A DNA stretch of 64,000 nucleotides from positions 389,473 to 453,472 of the forward strand of contig WTPW01000156.1 in NCBI GenBank assembly GCA_009809945.1, given 5' to 3'. Under the pieces are notes generated by a model that worked only from the letters and a program-made list of their open reading frames with translations, did no database searches and was not told the DNA's origin. A program made the translations under genes and the position numbers. The stretch is from Gigaspora margarita (Eukaryota > Glomeromycota > Glomeromycetes > Diversisporales > Gigasporaceae). Below are positions 56,159-64,000 of the stretch, piece after piece (within the stretch, counting starts at the first letter, position 1; every line of letters starts with the position of its first letter).

Positions 56159-56738
56159 TAAGTAAAGTTATTTGGAATACAAAATTACATATATTTTAAA
56201 ATTTTGAAATAATTTTGATAAATTTTATTAATACACTTTTATAATTTAATGTTAAATTCAAAAATTTTTAATTTTTTTAGTTTTTTTTGCCTAAGCGTAA
56301 CTTGCAAAAGTGTAATAATAAAATTTTATTTAAATTATCTCAAAATTTCAACATATATGTAATTTTGTTTTCTGAACAATGTTGCTTAGAGCATTATTAT
56401 CGATCTAGTTAGTATAATGTTAACTTTTATATATAGCAATTATAATTGATTATTTAAAAGAACCCAAATTTTAAAAATTTTTATTTGTTAAAAAATAATA
56501 AAATAATATAAAAATATTTATAATAATAAAATAACTAATTCAAAATATTTATAATAATAATGTAGTTATGTATGGGTAGTTTTATATAGGTGGTAAATAA
56601 AAATTTTGATAGTGATTATAATGCAAATGTGCTTATATAGAGATAAAAATTATAGTAAAAAAGATTTGTAAATTTACAAAAGTAATTATATTGGATTTGT
56701 AACTATATAGAGAGTAGCTATATAGAGGTTAGAATGTA

Positions 56739-57350
56739 CATTTTTCTTAATTAACTATGTTTAAATACATTAAAAATATAAAAAAATATTAATAATTTAA
56801 ATTTTAGAGTTTGAACAGAATTAGCTACAATGAATCTTATAGAATTTAAGCAAAAAAATTTATAAAATTTGATTTGGTTGCTATTAAGATATCTATACTT
56901 TAAGTTTAAGAAAATTTTGGTACAGTTTCTATTTTTGTAAGATTTTAAATTTTTTAAACCTTTGAGCAAAGATATCTCAATAATTATCAATTTTGACCAA
57001 TAAATAATTTTACTAATTTATAGAATTCAAACAAAATAAGCTCATCAAATTTGATTTAATAGTTGCTAAGATGTTTTTGCTCAAAGCTTGAGGAATTTTG
57101 GCATAACTTCTATTTTGATAAATGTTTTTAAAACCTTGTATAAAAACATTTTGACAACTACCAAGCCAATTAATTAAACTTTTTTTTTGAGTTCTTATAT
57201 TTATAAAATTTAAACAAAAAAAGTTTATCAAATTTGAAGTTGTCAAGATATCTTTTCTCAAATTTTTGTATAGTTTCTATTTTAATAGATGTTTTGAATT
57301 TTTTAAACTTTGAATAAAGATATATCAGTCACAGGACATGTCATTTTATA
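56739..57350. repeat. Tandem/inverted AAGATATYTT repeat family
   Basis: Three or more units carry AATTYAAACAAAAWAAGYT, ATCAAATTTGAYTTGRTAGTT, AAGATATYTTTGCTCAAA and TTTTGGTATAGTTTCTATTT, with some inverted. They match 44500-44790 and 59540-59830. Minus-strand ORFs at 56751-57261 are translations of the repeat. Confidence 0.6.
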
Positions 57351-58485
57351 GAAATTTTCAAATGCTGTAATATATAAAACAAATGAGTTGATTTATTTAT
57401 TTTATATATAAATTTATGCAAAAAATTATTTAAATTAAATTTATTTAAAGGATGTTGATAAATATTACAGGTTACTATATCACAAGTTAATATGAATAAC
57501 CAATTAAATCACATGATCTTGTGTAACAAAAATAAACAAAAATTTGAAAAAATTACAAAAAAAAATTAAAAATTTTAAATAACTTGAAATTTCATTATAT
57601 AAACTAGTCTTGGGCTTCTAATTAAAAGTTCTTAATGCTTAATTTTGCATATATATATGCTTTCTAACTCTACTTTAATACTAATTTGAACTATAGCCTT
57701 AATAATAATTTTTTTTTAAATATTAACCTGCAATATTGCAACCTGTTAAATTTAACAAATCCTATTTAAAAAAATATATATATACCTTTCTTTAAATTTT
57801 AAATATATATTCTTTAGTATTTAATAATCTTTAATTTAAAGTTTTAGTTTTTAACTCCAAATAATTTAAAGAGAATCTTCCTTTAAAGTTTATATATATT
57901 TATCTTTACAACTCTTGTAAAGTTAAAAGCAATAATATGATTGGTTAAATAATCTTTTAAAATATGAAAGATACTATTATATAAAGTCTTCTTGTGTTCT
58001 AATTGAAAGTTAAAGAGAAGGTTCTTTTGATTCTAATAGTAGTTAAATTATTAAAATTGGATTGGTGAATCCCAAGATACTTGGGATCAAATAAGAGAAC
58101 ATAAGAATTTGCAAATTTAGTATTATACAAAGTATTGTAAATTATAATATTTTGTATAATAGTAAATTTGTAGATCTGTTTGCTCTCTTTTTTGATCCTA
58201 ATTATTTTGGAATCTACAAGCCAATTTTGATAATTTAACTACTATTGGAATCAGAAGAACCTTCTCTTTAACTTTCAATTAGAACACAAAAAGTCTTTAC
58301 TTAATAGTCTCTTTCATATTTTTAATAGATTATTTAACTTATCAATTAGTGCTTGGGTAAGTCAATTATTTGACTTAAAGAATATATTATAAAATTGATC
58401 AACATTAAAGAAAGATTCTCTTTGAATTACTTGGAATTAAGAACTAAAACTTTAAATTAAAAATTATTAAATGCTAAAGAATATA

Positions 58486-59228
58486 TAGTTGCACCCCCTA
58501 AGTGCATGCCCTCTAAGTGCAAATCCTCTCTATTTGCAAACTATAGCTCGGTCCCAAACTTGGGACTTAGTCACCCTCTATATTCTGCATATGCATGAGA
58601 TTTTGGGTTCCATATATATATATGCATCCCTGTAAATGCATGCATGTGATTAATTTTAAAGCTAGCCAATAATCATACTGGATTTTTTTATAGCTTATTT
58701 TTGAATATAATCAATTTTTGGCTAATTGCCAATAGTTATTACATAGTAAAGTCTATATTTTACTAAGCAAATCAAATATTATCGCTTAAGTAAACTTTTG
58801 GATAAACAAAATACATATATAATAAAATTTTTATCAAAGTCAGAATACTTTTTATTCTTTGACTTTTAAGTTTAATGAATATATTTTTTAAAAAAATATT
58901 AATTTTTCATTGAACATAAAAATTAAAAAACAAATAATAAAAAGTTCTTCAATATTGATAAAAATTTCAGAGTATATGTATTTTTGATCTTCTGAATAAG
59001 TTTGCTTAAGCAATTAAAATAGATTTACATAATAAACTTTGGACTTTACTATGTAGTAACTATATTGATCATGGGGTAGCTCATTTTTGAATAAAAGGCA
59101 TTAAAGTGTTGATCACATGATTGACTTCACTTTTGATTAACTATCTAAGTTAATTCTATAAATGCATACCCTCTCTAAGTGTACACTTATACCTGGTCCC
59201 AAGAGTATACACTTAAGGGGTGCAACTG
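58486..59228. mobile_element. MITE with YAGTTGCACCCCY ends, nested and itself interrupted
   Basis: TAGTTGCACCCCCTAAGTGC at the left and GGGGTGCAACTG at the right are inverted repeats flanked by TA and CA. Inner CCCTCTAAGTGCA / CTCTCTAAGTGTA motifs repeat near both ends. An AATAAGCTACC-family palindrome (58695-59090) is inserted in it. Confidence 0.7.
58695..59090. repeat. AATAAGCTACC-family palindrome, further copy
   Basis: TAGCTTATTTTTGAATATAA on the left through GGGGTAGCTCATTTTTGA on the right, with the family's TAGTAAAGTC and CTTAAGTAAAC blocks inverted in the two arms. It is shorter than P1 and P2. Confidence 0.65.
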
Positions 59229-59262
59229 CATATTTAAAATTTAAAGGAAGGTATATATATAC

Positions 59263-60499
59263 ATTTTGTCTTGATGAGCTCTACAACTTTCAATTAGTGA
59301 ACATGTGTCATTAACTTAGTAAGAAAAAACTTTTATATGTATGCACACCACATTCTGCCTATAGTGATTTTCATATGTGATTTGCATCATGTTATACTAT
59401 GATCAATCTCTGATTAACTAGCAGACTATCAATTAAATGATCTTTTTGTATAAATTTATATATAAAATTAGGTAGGTCAACTCATTTAATTTATAAGTAA
59501 TATCACTTATTAGGAACATGATCTATAACTAATATTAACAACCACTAAGCTAGATTAACAAAGTTTTTATTTAGATTTTACAGATTTGTAGAATTTAAAC
59601 AAAAATAGTTCATTGACTTTAATTTGGTATTGTTAAAATATTTTTACTCAAAGTTTGAAAGAATTTTGGGCAGCTTTTATTTAATAACATTTTGCTTTTT
59701 TAAAACTTCAAGTGAAAATATCTTGACTACTACCAAGCAAAATTTTATAAACCTTTTTTTCTTTAAATTCTACAGGTTATAGAATTCAACAAAAATATTT
59801 ATTAAATTTAACTTAGAAAAGATCAAGTATCCAGTAATTATTATTGTCTAAAGAACATTACAGATGAAGCAATAGAGTACCTAATATCTGTGTATTAACA
59901 AATTCTAGATTATGATTGGATAGAACAGGTGTAACATAAAATAAAAACAATCAAAACAATAGAAAATTGATGCTTATTGGCTATATCAGGGTAATATAAA
60001 AAACAACTCAATTTTGTATTTGTTCTTCAGACTTTGAATAGATCCTGTTTTTTTTAGTATTATATAAAATTATAAGTATCTAGTCATAATGAAAACATTA
60101 TAATAAAATTTATTTCAATAAATTTCTATTGGATGACAATCATTTTTATAATAAAAATTTTTTGAAGATATTAAACACTCTATCTGATCAATTTTAATAA
60201 ATTTTTTTTATCTTAATTCTACAGTTCTGTAAATTAAAGTAAAAAATATATCACAAATTGGTCAAATAAGAAGATATCTTCAATTAACAGATTTAAAAAA
60301 TCCTTGCTAACTTCTAATAATTAAAAATTTTAAAACTTTGAAAATATTTTGATATCTATTTAACTAATTTTGACAAATTTTTTTATTTAAACTTCCAAAA
60401 CTTTATAAATAAAAAAAAGTTTATTGAAATTAATTAGATAAATGCCAAAATGGCTTCAATCAAAATTTTTTAAAAAAATCTTAAAGCAGTTTTTATAAC
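59263..60499. repeat. Repeat fragments (AGAGTGACG and AAGATATYTT families), no gene
   Basis: Positions 59270-59400 match the right arm of 46965-49865. Positions 59540-59830 and, more weakly, 60170-60480 match the AAGATATYTT family. The stretch between about 59830 and 60160 is unassigned A+T-rich sequence. Confidence 0.5.
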
Positions 60500-61045
60500 T
60501 ATACAAAGTTAATTCTTCATTTTGTATAATAAGCCAGCCCAATTATTTTCAAAAAAAATTTTTTTAAGTTCTAATTGTACCAATTATTATATTTTTACTA
60601 TTTAATTTTTTTATCCAATGATGATCATAATTTTCTGGAATTACCCAATAAGTCCAATAAAAAAAAACAAAATTTTCAAAATTTCTAATTCCATATTATA
60701 CAAAATAAAAATTAACTTCTTAGTATAGTCTTATATAGTCAACCTTTTCTATTTTGAATAATTGATTTGTGCAATTTTTACTATGTAAAAATTTTAAAAA
60801 GTTCAGTTTTCAAAAAGTTATATATAGTTAATCCAAACTTTATAATAAAATTTACAAATGTTTTAGAGCTTTGCATTTAGTTTTCACGGAGTTTATTAAG
60901 AGTTGAATAGAGAGAGCCAGATCTTAGAGAAAACTGTATGTGAATATGATACTATAAATTTACAATAAATAAAAAACTAATCTGCTAACTAAAATTTTGG
61001 AACAACAGTTATAAAACCAAAAAATTAACTTTGTGTGACTTTATA
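60500..61045. repeat. Palindromic repeat with ACAAAGTTAATTYTTCA ends, copy 2
   Basis: ATACAAAGTTAATTCTTCAT near the left end is inverted near 61020-61040, and the body shares TAATTTTCTGGAATTAC- and ATTCCATATTATACAAAA-like blocks with 31236-32455. Confidence 0.55.
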
Positions 61046-61288
61046 GCAATCAAATTTAATACTAGCAATCAAAATTGAATAAGATCAAATCATAATATCT
61101 TATAACTAGTCATAAATGCTACCTTATTTATATCAATAGTTGCATATCAATTGTGCTTTATTTTATAAATAGATTTTTTATATAGAACAAAACTAAGTAA
61201 TGTTTTAAGTTTACATCTATTTAATCTTAATATAATGAATCAAATAGCACATGAATCATATGATTTGGGTCACTAAATCAAAAATAAG

Positions 61289-61400
61289 AAAAGTCTGCAG
61301 ACACCTACTAGTTACTTGATTTGTATCTACCAAATAATAAGTTTAGAGACAAACTTATATAAACTAGTAGGTGTTTAGAGATTTTTTTTTTTTTTTTTTA
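61289..61400. repeat. Hairpin with ACACCTACTAGTT arms
   Basis: AGACACCTACTAGTTAC and its counterpart AACTAGTAGGTGTTTAGAGA enclose about 60 bp, followed by a T run. It may be a small MITE, but no target duplication is evident. Confidence 0.55.
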
Positions 61401-62600
61401 CAAAATATCACTATTTGATCATATTTAATTTTTATTATTATAGTATCCAAATTTGATTGCTATAATGTCTAAATTTGATTAATTATATAACAGAATTTGG
61501 TTGGTTATATTTTGGATTAGATTGGTCAATTGTCAGAATTTGGTAGCCAACCCCTATATTAAACAATAGGATAATTTATTTATTTCTATTGCATAAGCTA
61601 TTATAATTGTTAATCTTAAAGAAATATTGCCTTACTTAATTTATATTTCTTTTAGAAATTATATTGTTCAAGCATACCACATATAAGCAACTATATTTCA
61701 TGATCATAAGGTTTTCTAAATTGTCAAACCTCTTTTTTTTGCTTCTTGAATATTAAATATCACATTACTAATCTATCAAAATAGGCCTTAAATTACTTAA
61801 AATGATTTGTTTATCATCACCAAAATTCAATTGTTCAATACATCTAAGCATTACTTTTAATATCACAGTTTATTTGCTACTTACACAAGTAAATTAAGTT
61901 GCTTATGAGAATCAATATACTGGTATGTCATTGTTGATTTCAGAGAGTAAGCACAATATGACAAAGTTAGCTCCAACAATTGACTTGTAAGCATTCATTT
62001 ATGTGATTAGTATCAATAAACTTTGAAGAAAAAAATAATAGCTTATAAATATAATCTATACAATTAATTTCCGGTTGCATGTAAGAATTTTTATCCATTA
62101 AAATCAACTTAAAAAACAATAGTATAAAAAATAAGTTTAAATATCATATTTATATATGTTTTATAAATTCACCATATTCATTTATTTTTCTAATTAATTT
62201 TAGCCTAGTCAACAAGATAACTTCTGCTATATCCAAGATCTATAAAAATAGAACTTTACACTGGTATAAACAGTATTTTGGTTTTGGGAGAGTCTTATAC
62301 AATTATTGCCAATTTCTTAAATTCTGACTATTAACATTAAAAGGTTAATTTCTTTTCATTCATTTCATTTGAGTTGGTCATGTGTTAGTTGTTTTTGGAA
62401 AAAGCGCGTGAATTTCTGGATTTTATTTGAATTATCCCTGTCAACCATATTGTTATTGACTTTCTGCAATAAGGGATTATGCAGGTTCTTTATTTGTGGG
62501 AACAATACTTATTAATTCGGGTTTTATGTACAATTATTAAGGATTACCGATTATGGAATTAAATGTAATTTTTTTATATTTATGTGTTTAAAAAATTATT
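61401..62600. other. No supported feature
   Basis: A+T-rich intergenic sequence. From about 62200 the A+T content falls slightly, which may mark the approach to a gene region, but no ORF can be defended. Confidence 0.45.
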
Positions 62601-62604
62601 TATA

Positions 62605-62850
62605 TCAAAAGTAATTATGTACAAATCGAATAATAAATTCTGCTCGTTTCTTTGGCGAAAGCCAGTTCTTTTTATACCTTTTTCCACCTCGTACCTTCCC
62701 ACGGCTTTTCAATAAATAAGATAAAGTGATTACAAAATATGAAATAATAGCATCAAAGAGTCCAAAAATGAAGTAATAACTAGCTGACAAATGTAAAATG
62801 TAGTAATAGGAAAAATAAAAACCACGATACGTAAGGTTTGGTAAATACAA
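62605..62850 (-). CDS. Small ORF, hydrophobic with basic C-terminus (81 codons)
   Basis: The product has one to two hydrophobic segments (residues about 14-47, including YYFIFGLFDAIISYFVITLS) and a strongly basic tail (KSRGKVRGGKRYKKNW), ending FVHNYF. The tail DNA is richer in G+C than its surroundings. This could be the last exon of a membrane protein whose upstream exons lie toward 62.9-63.3 kb, or chance. There is no known family. The overlapping minus-strand ORF at 62730-62924 is taken as its shadow. Confidence 0.35.
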   Translation of the reverse strand: MYLPNLTYRGFYFSYYYILHLSASYYFIFGLFDAIISYFVITLSYLLKSRGKVRGGKRYKKNWLSPKKRAEFIIRFVHNYF

Positions 62851-62927
62851 GGAAAATGAGGTAAATAATATGAGAAAAAAATGCAGTAATTAGTGTTGGG
62901 TAATCGAACAATCATCAAATGCAATCA

Positions 62928-63018
62928 TCATTTTGTGATTGGAAGCCGGACTGGGATCGACCCTCGACGGACGTTTAAAAATTTCTGAACAACAACAGAA
63001 CCTCCTAACCATTCTAAT
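62928..63018 (-). repeat. tRNA-like fragment, possibly a SINE head
   Basis: On the minus strand, AATGGTTAGGAGGTTCTG resembles a tRNA D-arm/A box, TTCTG..CAGAA pairs as an anticodon-type stem, and GAGGGTCGATCCCAGTCC resembles a T-arm/B box lacking one T. The ends (CCGGCTTCCA on the 3' side) have no pairing partner on the 5' side, so it is not a working tRNA gene. No target duplication was found. Confidence 0.35.
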
Positions 63019-63301
63019 AATATAACTTGAAATATGGTTTGTAAAATATATATACAAATAATTTCATAATCTCATAAGAAAATTAAACCGCCAAAGGCCA
63101 AATAGCTTATAAAATTTTAGATACAAATTATAGAAGCAAATTAAAATTAGATCAATAGCGTGATTCAGAATTTACTTATTTGTAAATAAGTGAGAGTTTA
63201 AAAAAATCATATTTTTGTTTCGAAATTCCAAATTAGAAGATAAAGTAAAAGTATTTTTTAAAGAAACATTATCGCCATTTAAAAAAGTAAAATTTATAGA
63301 T

Positions 63302-63472
63302 CACTTATTTTGAAGTAGACATGGGCAAGGTAGTCACTTATTATGTAAAAATCATATCGCACAACGTAATAATTTGCAAGTATATATTATTAGACAATCG
63401 TCGTATTGTATGTTGCGACTTTTTACATAATAAGTAATTACCTTGCCCATTGCTATTTCAAAACAAAAGTGC
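63302..63472. mobile_element. Palindromic MITE with ATGGGCAAGGTA arms
   Basis: CACTTATTTTGAAGTAG, ATGGGCAAGGTAGTCACTTA and TTATGTAAAAA on the left are inverted on the right (complement CACTTTTGTTTTGAAATAG, ATGGGCAAGGTAATTACTTA). About 170 bp. The 74-codon ORF at 63443-63667 starts in its right arm and is not gene-like. Confidence 0.7.
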
Positions 63473-64000
63473 CAATGGTTTATTCGTAATAATAATCTGA
63501 GCCACCCTAATATATTTGAGTTTATTCAAGCTGACAAAATGTTAAATAAATTCTACTGTTTTTTAATAATCTTTCTTTTTGGAATCATTTTCAATTACAA
63601 TCCTATACACCATTTTTATCTAATTTATTTTTTAAGAATAAAAAATTCTTGTTTATGCCAACGTTAACACAAACGATAACTCCTTGAGGTCGAAACCTAC
63701 TTCATCAGTGTGAATACAATAAAGCTACTACTACTTTGGTATTATCAGTCCAAAAAAATAACTAAATTTTGCATTCAAATGTATGAAGTTTGTATTGAAT
63801 ATTTGTTATGAAAGGTTAATTGACTTTTGTAACAGTTCTATATATCAATAATTTTATCGAGTGTTAGCAAAAAAAAAAAAAACGGGTGAATGATTAAATA
63901 AGCTGTTATGACCTGTGGTTTTTTACATTTCGAAACAACTGGCCAGTAAACATGATGTTTGATGATGTGTGCTTTTTATTATTGCCTTATTTATTAAATC
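63473..64000. other. No supported feature to the window end
   Basis: A+T-rich sequence with hydrophobic chance translations. Nothing defensible as a gene or repeat. Confidence 0.45.

Larger units (their letters stand above)
53985..56465. repeat. Palindromic repeat copy 2, split by a TA-flanked element
   Basis: The left arm 53985-54072 and the continuation 56159-56465 belong to the same family as 53185-53720 (shared AATGCTCTAAGYAACATTRT and AAAATTACATATATRTTGAA). The arm is cut at TA by the element 54073-56158. The DNA between this repeat and copy 1 (53740-53980) is itself weakly inverted (GTGTATATACACATATAC / its complement). Confidence 0.6.
49958..56736. mobile_element. CAGTC-family MITE copy 4, split by about 6.4 kb of other elements
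   Basis: The left end CAGTCAAACCTCTATATAGT (TA at 49956-49957) and the right end GAGGTTAGAATG (TA at 56737-56738) are inverted with a few mismatches. Both retained parts (49958-50150 and about 56590-56736) carry the ATTATATAGAGA motifs of the family. Everything between is attributable to later insertions, although their order cannot be fully resolved. Confidence 0.5.
57760..59262. repeat. Long palindrome with TATATATACCTTYCTTTAAA ends
   Basis: Arms at about 57775-58130 and 58140-58485 are inverted copies (AAGAGAATCTTCCTTTAA-like outer blocks, GAAGGTTCTTTTGATTCTAA inner blocks), with a central hairpin near 58130-58150 (ATACAAAGTATTGTAA). The right end resumes at 59229-59262 after a nested MITE. 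Confidence 0.65.

Noticed and set aside
62928-63018. Functional tRNA gene
   Set aside because: A and B boxes are recognisable, but the acceptor stem cannot pair and the T loop lacks a base.

Overview
Organism and overall character. The window is very A+T-rich eukaryotic nuclear DNA, roughly three quarters A+T by eye, with a handful of N positions. It has almost no intact genes and is packed with short palindromic transposons. The one intact large gene encodes a von Willebrand A / alpha-kinase protein. Together with introns of about 50-75 bp in a decayed membrane-bound spermidine-synthase-like gene, this best fits a repeat-inflated arbuscular mycorrhizal fungus (Glomeromycotina, such as Rhizophagus or Gigaspora). 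That assignment is an inference from gene type and base composition; no rRNA or other marker gene is present.

Layout. 0-5.9 kb: an hAT-like element, then palindromic MITEs nested in one another and a tRNA-derived SINE. 6-8.5 kb: two divergent decayed protein-coding loci. 9-13.5 kb: MITEs, a second SINE and a possible pogo-type transposase remnant. 13.8-15.7 kb: a pseudogene of a polytopic membrane protein with a spermidine-synthase-like domain, carrying a MITE that sits on an intron donor site. 15.7-18.9 kb: inverted minisatellite and a 36-bp tandem repeat with a duplicated flank. 19-25.8 kb: the most gene-like part, with a small ORF at 19151-19336, the alpha-kinase gene at 19599-21335 (minus strand) and a possible N-terminal exon at 25.67 kb that ends at a MITE. 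25.8-36.2 kb: nested MITEs, a SINE and repeats. 36.2-41.9 kb: a Russian-doll insertion up to four layers deep. 42-61 kb: more MITEs with clear target-site duplications, a decayed membrane-protein fragment and two approximately 2-kb palindromic elements with minisatellite cargo. 61-64 kb: mostly unassigned, with a small basic/hydrophobic ORF and a tRNA-like fragment.

How it works together. There is no operon or pathway here. The window is a dated record of transposition by at least four DNA-transposon terminal-repeat classes: TA target sites (Tc1/mariner-like), 8-bp target duplications (hAT-like), a 10-bp duplication (Mutator-like) and TTAA (piggyBac-like). A tRNA-headed SINE family with 12-18 bp target duplications has been added on top. 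None of these encodes an intact transposase here, so all must have been moved by enzymes encoded elsewhere. No LTR retroelement, Polinton or other virus-derived element was recognised.
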